The notes under the pieces were generated by a model. The model was given only the letters and a program-made list of their open reading frames with translations. It had not been told where the DNA came from and did no database searches. From the NCBI GenBank assembly GCA_024710805.1, contig JANJUB010000172.1:1-47208 (forward strand): a DNA stretch of 47,208 nucleotides, given 5' to 3'. Positions 32,529 through 40,613 of the stretch are shown here, one piece after another (within the stretch, counting starts at the first letter, position 1; every line of letters begins with the position of its first letter). Position numbers and translations under genes: made by a program. The stretch is from Fimbriimonadaceae bacterium. Lineage in GTDB: Bacteria > Armatimonadota > Fimbriimonadia > Fimbriimonadales > Fimbriimonadaceae.

Positions 32529-34118
32529 ATGAAAGTCTGGGTCGGGGTTGGCGTCATCGGGATCGGTTTGCTCAGTCTCATCGGCTGGCGCTGGAAGGCC
32601 GAAGTTGCGGCCGCGCAAGAACTCAAACAGCAGCAGGGCGCACGCCGGGGGGCCACTCCCGCCGTCGAAGTCGCCCGGGCAGAAACGAGGACCATCGTCG
32701 ACACCATCGAGACCGTGGGCACCTTAGAGTCGCCGTTTCGGGCTCGGCTTTCTCCGCGCACCGCGGGCCGGGTCGTGTTTGTCGAGGTCCGCGAAGGCGA
32801 CCTGGTCAGCGCTGGTCAGGTGCTCGTGAAGGTCGATCCGCAAGAGCTCGACGCCGTCGTTCTGCAGCAGCGCGCCTCGGTGTCGGAATCCCGCGCTCGA
32901 CTCGCTGAGGCGCAAGCCCGATTTGCCGCGACTGAGTCCGAAGTCCAGACGCAGATTTCTACCCAGGAAGCCGCTCTCAGCCGCGCCCGCGCCGACCTCG
33001 AGAAGGCAGAGCGCAATCAAGACGCGGAGATCGCCGCCGCGGAGGCGGAGGTTGATAATGCCAATGCTCAGTTGGTAAGTGCCCAGGCACAGCTTACGAA
33101 CGCAACCGCCGAAGTACGCGCTGCGCAAGCCGATCTTGCCAACGCAATAGCCCGTAAGAACCGCGTCGATGAGCTCTCCAAACTCGGTTACGTTGCCGCC
33201 CAGGACGTGGAGGATGCGTCGCTTCAGGTGGAGTCCAAGCGTGCCGCACTCGACGTAAGGAGTGGTCAGCGTGCCTCCGCCGAGGCCACGATCACCGCGG
33301 CCCGCGCGCGGAAGACCTCGGCCGAGAAACGGGTGTCCATCACCAAGCAGACCGTGGCCACCGAAATCAAGCTGGCCAAAGCGGCAGTGGCTCAGGCTGA
33401 GGCGGCGCTCGCCCAAGCCAAGGCCAATCGCTCTCGCACCCCCGCCTTCCAACAGAATCTGCGGGCCCTCGAGGCGGGCGTTGCCTCCGCGGACGCCGAA
33501 CTGAGCCAAGCCGCCGCGAGACGGTCAGACACCGAACTCCGAGCTCCCTTTAAGGGCACGGTTACCGAGCGCTCCATCGATCCCGGATCGCTCGCAACCC
33601 CCGGCCAGAGTCTTGTGGTGATCGAGGCCATCGACTGGCTTTACGTGAGTGCTTCAGTGCCCGTCGAATCGGCGAACAAGATCGCCGTCGGCAAGGCCGC
33701 TGAGGTTCGGCTCGACGCCTACCCCGATCAGGTCTTCGGCGGTGTTGTGGACAAGGTCAACCGCGCGGCTGATCCCCAGTCCCGCCAAGTCGAACTCAAG
33801 ATCAAGATTCAAAACCCGGACGGTAAGTTGCGCCCCGGGGCCTTCGCCAAGGTGCGGGTCATTGTTGGGCGAACCGATGGCGCGACCGTTGTCCCGGCGG
33901 AGGCGGTTCGGCAAGTCGGTGACTCTGCCACGGTCATGGTCGTCACCGAGAAAGATGAGATCGAGGAGCGAACGGTGAAGACCGGCGGCACGGACCGGGG
34001 TGGCATCGAGATTCTTAGCGGAATCCAGCCGGGCGACCGGGTTGTTGTCCTCTCCTACCAGGCCGTCAAACCCGGACAGAAGGTGAATGTAGCCGCGGAG
34101 CGGGGTGCTAAGAAGTGA
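32529..34118 (+). CDS. RND periplasmic adaptor (MexA/AcrA-like HlyD family)
   Basis: The 529-residue adaptor has an N-terminal membrane anchor (VGVGVIGIGLLSLIGW), a first lipoyl half (RTAGRVVFVEVREGDLVSAGQVLVKVD), a coiled coil of about 230 residues that is longer than in AcrA, a second lipoyl half (LRAPFKGTVTERSIDPGSLATPGQSLVVIE) and the beta-barrel and membrane-proximal domains. The ATG at 32529 is preceded by TACAAC at 7 bases, a weak -10. It runs away from the copper operon (163 bases apart) and overlaps the next gene by 4 bases. Confidence 0.9.
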   Translation: MKVWVGVGVIGIGLLSLIGWRWKAEVAAAQELKQQQGARRGATPAVEVARAETRTIVDTIETVGTLESPFRARLSPRTAGRVVFVEVREGDLVSAGQVLVKVDPQELDAVVLQQRASVSESRARLAEAQARFAATESEVQTQISTQEAALSRARADLEKAERNQDAEIAAAEAEVDNANAQLVSAQAQLTNATAEVRAAQADLANAIARKNRVDELSKLGYVAAQDVEDASLQVESKRAALDVRSGQRASAEATITAARARKTSAEKRVSITKQTVATEIKLAKAAVAQAEAALAQAKANRSRTPAFQQNLRALEAGVASADAELSQAAARRSDTELRAPFKGTVTERSIDPGSLATPGQSLVVIEAIDWLYVSASVPVESANKIAVGKAAEVRLDAYPDQVFGGVVDKVNRAADPQSRQVELKIKIQNPDGKLRPGAFAKVRVIVGRTDGATVVPAEAVRQVGDSATVMVVTEKDEIEERTVKTGGTDRGGIEILSGIQPGDRVVVLSYQAVKPGQKVNVAAERGAKK

Positions 34119-37100
34119 ATGTTGCCAAGTGGTCGGTAACTCGTCCGGTCGCGGTAACCATGCGCATTGCGGCCCTCGTGCTGCTCGGCGTCATCTGCTT
34201 CATGCGGCTTTCGGTGGATCTGCTGCCGCGAGTGGAACTGGGCATCGTCGCGGTCAACACCGAATGGCCAAATACCTCGCCCGAAGAGATGGAGACGCAG
34301 ATAACGCGCCCTATCGAGCAGGCGGTTTCCACGGTGCCAGGCTTGTATTCCGTCAACTCCACGTCTGAGTTGGGTCGGTCCTCCGTTCGCATCACGCTCG
34401 ACTATGGGGTCGATGTCGACAAAGCCGCGGCGGATGTGCTCCAGTTTGTCCAGCGCGCTCGGCGCGAGTTTCCGAGCGATCCCACGCTTCAGAGTCCGAC
34501 CGTCTTCAAGTTCGACCCCAACACCTTCCCGATCCTCATTTTGGGCGTGACGGGAATCGACGATCCGGTGAAGCTTCGCACGCTGCTTCGCAACGAGGTC
34601 GCACCCATCATCGAATCGGCGGGCGGCGTTGCGCAGGTGAACCTGTCCGGCGGGCAAGAACGAGCGATCATCGTGAGCGTCGATCCCGCCAAACTACAGT
34701 CGGTCGGGCTGACGTTGCCCGACATCACCCGCCGATTGCAGGCCGAGAACATCACTCAACCGGCCGGTATCGCCCGCGAGGGGCAGACGGAGTACACGAT
34801 CCGCTCGGTCGGGTTCTTCGAGACCATCGAGGACGCCCAACTGATGCCGCTCGGTTCTTACAATGGCCGGCAGGTCCTGCTCCGGGACGTGGCTGAGGTC
34901 ATCGACGGCAGCCAAACCCAGCGGATTTTCACACGCTTCAACGGCGATCCCGCCGTCGGTCTGACGATTATCAAGCAGAGCGACGCGAACACCGTCGAAA
35001 CCGTGCGCGGAGTCAACGAGAAGCTGGAACTGGTCAAACAGCAGTTCCCCGAACTCACTTTCGGCGTCTCGTATGATCAATCTGGTTTCGTTCAGAACTC
35101 GATCACGCTGCTCCAAGAGCACGCGATCATCGGAGGAACCCTCGCGATTCTCGCGATCATGTTCTTCCTGAGGAACATCCGGTCGACGCTGGTTGTGGCC
35201 CTGAGCATCCCGATTTCAATCACCAGCACCTTTGCCCTGATGTACTTCTGCGGGTTCACGCTGAACACCATCTCGCTCAGCGCGCTTGCCTTGGCGACCG
35301 GCCTTATCGTCGATGACGCGATCGTTGTTCTGGAGAACATCTTCCGCCACATCGAACGTGACAAGAAGACGCCCGTGCAAGCGGCGGTCAGCGGAACGAA
35401 GGAGATCATGGGCGCGGTCGTGGCATCGACCACGACGGTCATGGTGGTGTTCTTGCCGCTCTTCCTGATCAAAGGTCAGAGCGGCCAGATCTTCACCCAG
35501 TTGGCGTTGGTCGTCATCTTCTCGCTTGCGGTGTCGTTGCTCGACGCCGCCACGGTCGTTCCGATGCTGGCGTCGCGCGTGATCAAGGCCGACCAGGTCG
35601 AAGAACTCGAGCATCCAGGACTCCGCGAGGCGCACGGCAAGCCGTCGACCATCAGCTCTCGGCTGTTCGACCGCATGACGGTGATGTTCACCCGCCTCGA
35701 CCACTCCTACCGAACCTCGCTCGAGTGGGCGTTGCGCCGCCGATGGTGGGTTCTGGGCACGGTAGCAGCCACCACCGTGATGGTCTACCCCTTGTGGTCA
35801 ATGGTTGGAACCGAGTCGTTGCCTCAAACCGATTCGGGTGACCTTCAGGTGCGCGTCAAACTGCCGGTAGGCACGGCCCTGGCGACGACCAAGGACAAGA
35901 TGGCCCAGGTCGAGCAGGTGCTGCTTGCCGATCCCGACATCGATACGGTCTTCCTTGCCGCGGGGGCCAACATTGGGTTCCGCGGCTCGGTGGGAAATGC
36001 CGCTTCGTTCGAGGGTTCAGCCAACGTCCACTTGAAGGACAATCGAAAGAGCACCACCGAGGATGTGGTCAAGCGGTTGCAGAAGGAACTCGCCAAGATT
36101 CCTGGCATCCGTGCCAATGTCAGCCCCTTCGACCTGGTCGCCAATATTCTGGGAGGTGCCAGCCAAGGCATGCAGGTCGATATCTTCGGCCAAGACCTCG
36201 GAGAACTGACCCTCGTGGCCCGTCAGGTGATGGAGAAGATCAGCGACATCCCCGGCCTCGAAGGGCTTGACCTCAACATTCAGGAATCGACCCCGGAACT
36301 CAGATGGAAAGTCGATCGACAAAAGGCCCAAGCGCTTGGCGTGAGCTTCGCCGACATCGCCGCCGCGATCGGAACGAGCACCCGAGGCAGTCTGGCTTCC
36401 TATTTTCAGCAGGGCGGATTCCAGTATCCGATCTACGTGCAGTTGCCCGAAGCGCAGCGGGAATCGGTCGAGGAACTCATGAAGCTCCCGATCAAGCCTT
36501 CCGCACCGGGATCGTCGGTCCAGGTGCTTCTGGGCCAGGTCGCTGAGCCGGTCATCGAAATGGGCCCCAACCAGATCAACCGCCTGAACCGGCAGCGGTA
36601 CATCTCGGTGCAGGGAAGGGTCGCCGATCGGGCCGAGAGTGAAGTCCAGGCGGACGTTTCCGCCGCACTGGCGGGGATGGAACTGCCGCGCGGCTCGTAC
36701 TGGGCGTTCGGCGAGCGACAGACGCGTCGCGCTCAAGAGTTTGCCGGGCTCGGACTGGCGGTTGTCCTCGCGGTGGCGCTCATCTACATGCTCCTAGCGT
36801 CGCAGTTCGAGTCGTTCATCACTCCGCTCGTGATTCTCGCGACCGTCCCGTTGTGCGTCGTCGGCGTCGTGCTGGCGCTGTTCTTGACAGACCGAGCCTT
36901 TGGTCTGACCGCGTTCGTGGGTCTGCTGATGTTGATAGGAATCGTGGTCAAGAACGGGATTCTGCTGGTCGACTACACGAACCAACTTCGCGCCACGGGT
37001 CTATCACGCGACGAAGCGATTCTGCGCGCCGCACCCACTCGACTACGCCCGATCCTCATGACATCGGCGTCGGCGGTCTTTGGGATGCTGCCGATTGCGG

Positions 37101-37330
37101 CCGCGCTTGGCGCGGCTTCTCAGTTGCAGGCGCCGTTGGCGACGGTTGTCATCGGCGGGTTGATCACGTCGACCGGCTTGACCTTGCTCGTGATCCCGGT
37201 GGTCTACACGCTCTTCGATGACCTTGCCCGGAAGCTCAGAAAGGACGACCGTGACCTCTCATCCGCGGCGAACATCGAGCCGACGATGGCTTCCGCGGGG
37301 CCTGTTCGCGAGGAAGTCGTGGTGGATTAG
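34115..37330 (+). CDS. RND multidrug-type efflux pump (HAE1 family)
   Basis: The 1071-residue pump has the two repeats of 6 helices plus large periplasmic loops. The start is a GTG overlapping the adaptor stop (GTGA). Motifs include WSVTRPVAVTMRIAALVLLG (TM1), LPRVELGIVAVNTEWPNTSPEEME, TM4 with the Asp pair ATGLIVDDAIVVLENIFRHIE, and late helices GLLMLIGIVVKNGILLVDYTN and LIYMLLASQFESF. It is closer to the MdtB/MexF style than to the CusA-like pump at 24187-27633. The substrate is not predictable. No TolC gene accompanies it, so it may share the channel at 29987-31312. Confidence 0.93.
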   Translation: MNVAKWSVTRPVAVTMRIAALVLLGVICFMRLSVDLLPRVELGIVAVNTEWPNTSPEEMETQITRPIEQAVSTVPGLYSVNSTSELGRSSVRITLDYGVDVDKAAADVLQFVQRARREFPSDPTLQSPTVFKFDPNTFPILILGVTGIDDPVKLRTLLRNEVAPIIESAGGVAQVNLSGGQERAIIVSVDPAKLQSVGLTLPDITRRLQAENITQPAGIAREGQTEYTIRSVGFFETIEDAQLMPLGSYNGRQVLLRDVAEVIDGSQTQRIFTRFNGDPAVGLTIIKQSDANTVETVRGVNEKLELVKQQFPELTFGVSYDQSGFVQNSITLLQEHAIIGGTLAILAIMFFLRNIRSTLVVALSIPISITSTFALMYFCGFTLNTISLSALALATGLIVDDAIVVLENIFRHIERDKKTPVQAAVSGTKEIMGAVVASTTTVMVVFLPLFLIKGQSGQIFTQLALVVIFSLAVSLLDAATVVPMLASRVIKADQVEELEHPGLREAHGKPSTISSRLFDRMTVMFTRLDHSYRTSLEWALRRRWWVLGTVAATTVMVYPLWSMVGTESLPQTDSGDLQVRVKLPVGTALATTKDKMAQVEQVLLADPDIDTVFLAAGANIGFRGSVGNAASFEGSANVHLKDNRKSTTEDVVKRLQKELAKIPGIRANVSPFDLVANILGGASQGMQVDIFGQDLGELTLVARQVMEKISDIPGLEGLDLNIQESTPELRWKVDRQKAQALGVSFADIAAAIGTSTRGSLASYFQQGGFQYPIYVQLPEAQRESVEELMKLPIKPSAPGSSVQVLLGQVAEPVIEMGPNQINRLNRQRYISVQGRVADRAESEVQADVSAALAGMELPRGSYWAFGERQTRRAQEFAGLGLAVVLAVALIYMLLASQFESFITPLVILATVPLCVVGVVLALFLTDRAFGLTAFVGLLMLIGIVVKNGILLVDYTNQLRATGLSRDEAILRAAPTRLRPILMTSASAVFGMLPIAAALGAASQLQAPLATVVIGGLITSTGLTLLVIPVVYTLFDDLARKLRKDDRDLSSAANIEPTMASAGPVREEVVVD

Positions 37331-37350
37331 CGCGAACTGGCCCGAGCGGG

Positions 37351-38127
37351 TCACCGGTTCTTCGTTAGTGAGAACAGCTCATCCTCACATGTGGAATCTA
37401 CGGGACATCCATCGGCCAAGACATCGCCGAGGATGTGGGGTCGGAAGTCGTCGCCATGAAAGCCGTACCCGAAGGGACCCGATCGAAGCGACGGACTCGC
37501 GCTCGAGGCGTGTCCGTCGGTCCACAAGAGGACGCCTCGACCGTTGTGGCGTCCCTGGAATCCCGGATAGTCCATGGAAGGCGGGTCGAGGTACGTGTTT
37601 CCCTCGAGGATTGGTGACGCGTAAGACCAGTTGTTCATGCGGGCGGCCGTCCCAAATGCGATGGTCCCGGCCGCATCTTCTAGTTGGCTCCCGTTGACCG
37701 GGACCGCAGTTTCTTCCCACGTCGGCGGCTCGTACGTACTCGGGGCCAAGTAGGCGTAGTTGTAGCCGTAGCCCGTCAGCCCCAACGCTGATCGGAGTCG
37801 ATTGGGAAACGAGGGATCTTGGGCAACGCCGTGGTTCTTGGTGTAAGGGTAGAGAAGCCCCTCTTCGGGGCGGAACACCACCCCGTCGAAACTGCCCCAC
37901 CAGTAGTAGGTTCGGTCGTTGCCCGGAATCCGCACCCTCATGAGGATGTCGTCGTGGTCGGCGTTGTACATCAGCCAAGCCGTGCCGATTTGCTTGAGAT
38001 TGGAGAGACTAACCGTCTTGCGCGCGGCTTCCTTCGCTTGGGCGAAGACGGGGAACAGGATCGCGGCCAAAATGGCGATGATCGCGATCACGACCAGGAG
38101 TTCGATTAACGTAAATGCTCGTTTCAT
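37351..38127 (-). CDS. Pseudopilin with H-X9-DG motif, downstream of a cobalamin riboswitch
   Basis: The 258-residue product begins [19 protein letters not shown] (Glu at +5) followed by [20 protein letters not shown], the standard DUF1559-type N-terminus. The motif [12 protein letters not shown] is the H-X9-DG signature. The globular part is rich in Tyr, Trp and Pro; three Cys are near the C-terminus. It is thought to be a minor pseudopilin of a type II secretion-like apparatus. The ATG at 38127 follows GAGG at 6 bases; the frame's upstream extension to 38175 lies in the leader. Expression is probably controlled by the riboswitch and by a hairpin that covers the ribosome binding site. The RND pump gene is convergent. 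Confidence 0.85.
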   Translation of the reverse strand: MKRAFTLIELLVVIAIIAILAAILFPVFAQAKEAARKTVSLSNLKQIGTAWLMYNADHDDILMRVRIPGNDRTYYWWGSFDGVVFRPEEGLLYPYTKNHGVAQDPSFPNRLRSALGLTGYGYNYAYLAPSTYEPPTWEETAVPVNGSQLEDAAGTIAFGTAARMNNWSYASPILEGNTYLDPPSMDYPGFQGRHNGRGVLLWTDGHASSASPSLRSGPFGYGFHGDDFRPHILGDVLADGCPVDSTCEDELFSLTKNR

Positions 38128-38133
38128 AGTTGA

Positions 38134-38149
38134 CCTCGTTTGTTCGAGG
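38134..38149 (-). promoter_or_regulatory. Hairpin hiding the ribosome binding site
   Basis: CCTCG-AACAAA-CGAGG on the minus strand pairs the GAGG Shine-Dalgarno (6 bases before ATG 38127) with an upstream CCTC. This is a natural expression platform for translational control by the riboswitch just upstream. Confidence 0.55.
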
Positions 38150-38179
38150 CCATCGGATGCGAGAAGAACCGCCAAGTTC

Positions 38180-38337
38180 GTGCCCGGGGCACGCTACCGG
38201 ACGCCCATGCTCGTAGGCGATAGCACTCTGCATTTCGCACGAAGTGGGCATTCGGGCTTTCACCGTTGCGGCACAGCGCCGGAGTTTCACCGGCTTCCCC
38301 CATTCTCAACCCCGTCACGACGACAGGATCTCCGTGT
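38180..38337 (-). promoter_or_regulatory. Cobalamin-type riboswitch
   Basis: The minus strand contains the conserved core GGGAAGCCGGTGAAACTCCG, continuing CGCTGTGCCGCAACGGTGA. This includes the GCCGG/CCGGC stem with its 7-base loop (38278-38294) and the CCGCAAC junction, as in B12 riboswitches. A 3' hairpin (GCTATCG/CGGTAGC, 38198-38224) occupies the place of the B12-box stem but its box sequence is degenerate. A second hairpin CGTGCC/GGCACG follows at 38180-38194. A TAGAAT -10 stands just upstream. The core is convincing by eye; the degenerate B12 box is the weak point. Confidence 0.75.
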
Positions 38338-38343
38338 GTCGCC

Positions 38344-38349
38344 ATTCTA
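38344..38349 (-). promoter_or_regulatory. -10 box for the riboswitch RNA
   Basis: TAGAAT on the minus strand would start transcription near 38337, right at the 5' edge of the riboswitch. No -35 is visible. Confidence 0.4.
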
Positions 38350-38392
38350 CCGGAGCGACAGATGTCTCGCGGCTCTCACCATCGACCCCAAC

Positions 38393-38426
38393 TCCTCACC
38401 CAATCCTCATAACTCCTGCCCATAAT
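38393..38426 (+). promoter_or_regulatory. Regulator promoter with TCCTCA direct repeats
   Basis: TCCTCA (38393-38398), TCCTCA (38404-38409) and TCCTGC (38414-38419) are spaced 11 and 10 bp, one helical turn, typical of OmpR/PhoB-family binding sites. A CATAAT -10 (38421-38426) follows the second copy after 11 bases and lies 6 bases before the GTG start. Confidence 0.55.
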
Positions 38427-38432
38427 CGCAAT

Positions 38433-39104
38433 GTGAGGATTCTCGTCGTCGAAGACGACATGGTGATCGCATCCCAACTCGCGAAGGCCCTAGAGCGAGA
38501 GCGCTATCAGGTCGATGTCGTGCGCGACGGCGTGTCCGGGGAGCATCAGGCCAGGGCAGAGAACTACGGCCTCATCGTCCTCGACATCATGCTCCCTGAA
38601 CGCGACGGATGGACGGTCTGCGAGAACCTCCGTCGGTCGAAGATCCGAACGCCGATCCTGATGCTTACGGCTCGGGACGACGTCGATGACCGAGTCCGTG
38701 GACTCGATGCCGGCGCCGATGACTACCTACCCAAGCCGTTTGACCTGCGAGAACTGATGGCCCGAATCCGCGCGCTTCAGCGGCGCGACAAGGTGAACCG
38801 CTCGGGCACGATCGCCATCGACGATCTTGAAATCGACACGGTGGGCCATGTGGTCAAGCGAGCCGGTCAAGTCCTCCAACTGACCCGGCGCGAGTACACG
38901 TTGCTCGAAGCCTTGGCCCGCAACGAGGGCCGCACCTTGACTCGCGAGGCAATTCTGGAGCGGGTGTGGGAGAACGAGGAGTCGCAGCCGAATACGGTCA
39001 ACTTCCACGTCGTCTCGTTGCGACGAAAGGTCGACCAGGACCACGCACGCAAGCTCATCCACACCGTGCATGGGATCGGCTACGTGCTGAAGGTGCCCGA
39101 TTGA
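38433..39104 (+). CDS. OmpR/PhoB-family response regulator
   Basis: The 223-residue regulator has a receiver domain with the acidic pocket EDD (residues 7-9), phospho-acceptor Asp51 in LIVLDIMLPERDG, and the Lys of YLPKPFD. A C-terminal winged helix (about 125-220, with YTLLEALARNEGRTLTREAILERVW and the Tyr-Val hairpin) follows. The GTG at 38433 is used; it is preceded by a CATAAT box at 6 bases and has no Shine-Dalgarno. It overlaps the kinase gene by TTGA. The TCCTCA repeats in its promoter recur upstream of the Gly-rich gene, so it probably controls both itself and that gene. Confidence 0.95.
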   Translation: MRILVVEDDMVIASQLAKALERERYQVDVVRDGVSGEHQARAENYGLIVLDIMLPERDGWTVCENLRRSKIRTPILMLTARDDVDDRVRGLDAGADDYLPKPFDLRELMARIRALQRRDKVNRSGTIAIDDLEIDTVGHVVKRAGQVLQLTRREYTLLEALARNEGRTLTREAILERVWENEESQPNTVNFHVVSLRRKVDQDHARKLIHTVHGIGYVLKVPD

Positions 39105-40540
39105 AATCGTTCCGTACGCGGCTGATCCTTGCGAACATCATGGCCATTGCGCTGGCCTCGCTGATCGTCGGGGGCGCGCTCGCCTGGCTGAACCTCTCAC
39201 GGATGGCGGCCTCGATCGATCGGGAACTCGCTGATCGTGCCCGCTCGGCCACCCGGGTTCGTGGTCCGGGACCCGGGGGCGGGTTTGGCGGAGGCGGATT
39301 CGGACAGCGCGGACCTGATCGCCCGCAAGGTGGACCGCGGAATCCGTTTAACGACCCGATCGGTCAGATTCGGCGCCCACGGATCCTCACCGAAGCCGGC
39401 GAACCCGCCGGGCCAGCGGGTGATGTCGCTTTTGACCTTAAAGCGATCCCCCTTTCTCGCGTTGGATCCGTCTACACCGAAGTGACCTATGAGGGAGAAC
39501 TCGTCCGCGTCTACACGATGCAGTTTGAGGGCCCCGACGGCGAGTACCGGATTGTGCAAGCGGCTCGAGAGCTGAGGGACTACCACGAGCTTCGGCGGGT
39601 ACAGACGATGGCCCTCCTCTTTTTGCTGCCGCTGGCGCTCTTGGGTGCGGCAGGGGCGGGGGTGCTCCTGTCTCGCTCCGCTCTGCGGCCGATTGCCGCG
39701 CTCCGAGAGGCGATTGCGCAGTTCACCGAAGGTGACCGCAGCCGGCGAATCACGGTGCAGGGCAACGATGAGTTTGCTGACCTGACGCGGCAATACAACC
39801 TCATGGCCGACCGGGTCGATCAGTCCTTTGCCGCCCAAGCCGAAGCGTACGCCGCGCTGACTCAGAGCTATGAGCAACAGCGACGTTTTGTCGCGGACGC
39901 GTCGCACGAGCTTCGAACACCGCTGACCCGTATCCAGCTACTTGCCGCGAACGCGATGCAGGATACGGATGCGGAACGGAAGGAAGCTCTGGGGATGATC
40001 CATGACAGTACCGAGGGCTTGGCGCTGTTGGTGCGGCAGCTCTTGGATCTTGCGCGTGCGGATGCCGGGGAACTGAAGCTCCGCCTGGAACCGCATGATC
40101 TCCGCGCATGGGTCGCGGACTGGGTGGCGGCCGACCACGGCACCCCAGAGATTGAACTGATCGCGCCCGGCGAGGCGGTGATGGTTGCGATCGACCCATC
40201 GCTGATGGGTCGGATTCTCGCCAACATCGTCGAGAATGCCCGCAGACACACGCCCCCCGATGGACGGGTTTCCATTGAGATCACGGCGGATCGCCGGATG
40301 CGCGTTGCCGATACGGGCGAGGGCATTCCCGAGGCGGACCTGCCTCATGTCTTTGATCGGTTCTACCGTGTGGACTCATCGCGAACCGAGGCGACCGGCG
40401 GGACGGGGCTGGGTTTGGCGATCGTGCGCGAACTCGTCCGGCTTCACGGTGGTGAGGTGACGATCGAGAGCAAGGTCGGTCAAGGCACGTCCGTCGAGGT
40501 CTCGTTGCCTATTCCGCCACAAATGGGCGAACCCTCATAG
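39101..40540 (+). CDS. Sensor histidine kinase with Gly-rich periplasmic insert
   Basis: The 479-residue kinase starts at TTG, overlapping the regulator stop (TTGA). Order: TM1 (about 8-30), a periplasmic domain (about 31-160), TM2 (MALLFLLPLALLGAAGAGVLL), HAMP, a HisKA domain with phospho-acceptor His269 (DASHELRTPLTR), and the ATPase domain (NIVENARRHTP, VADTGEGIPE, GGTGLGLAIVREL). The periplasmic domain begins with a Gly/Arg/Pro-rich segment (about 54-80, GGGFGGGGFGQRGP) that strongly resembles the repeats of the secreted protein encoded just downstream. The signal is unknown. Confidence 0.94.
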   Translation: MKSFRTRLILANIMAIALASLIVGGALAWLNLSRMAASIDRELADRARSATRVRGPGPGGGFGGGGFGQRGPDRPQGGPRNPFNDPIGQIRRPRILTEAGEPAGPAGDVAFDLKAIPLSRVGSVYTEVTYEGELVRVYTMQFEGPDGEYRIVQAARELRDYHELRRVQTMALLFLLPLALLGAAGAGVLLSRSALRPIAALREAIAQFTEGDRSRRITVQGNDEFADLTRQYNLMADRVDQSFAAQAEAYAALTQSYEQQRRFVADASHELRTPLTRIQLLAANAMQDTDAERKEALGMIHDSTEGLALLVRQLLDLARADAGELKLRLEPHDLRAWVADWVAADHGTPEIELIAPGEAVMVAIDPSLMGRILANIVENARRHTPPDGRVSIEITADRRMRVADTGEGIPEADLPHVFDRFYRVDSSRTEATGGTGLGLAIVRELVRLHGGEVTIESKVGQGTSVEVSLPIPPQMGEPS

Positions 40541-40566
40541 ATTCCTCACGTGAGGATCGCTATAAC
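40532..40566 (+). promoter_or_regulatory. Gly-rich gene promoter with TCCTCA repeats and palindrome
   Basis: CCCTCA (40532-40537) and TCCTCA (40543-40548) are 11 bp apart. The second lies in a perfect palindrome CCTCAC-GTGAGG (40544-40555). TATAAC (40561-40566) is the -10, 12 bases after the second copy, nearly the same geometry as in the regulator promoter. Confidence 0.5.
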
Positions 40567-40613
40567 AAATCAGAAGCGGGCGCAGAGCTCGGAGTTCTAA
40601 GGAGACAACAACG

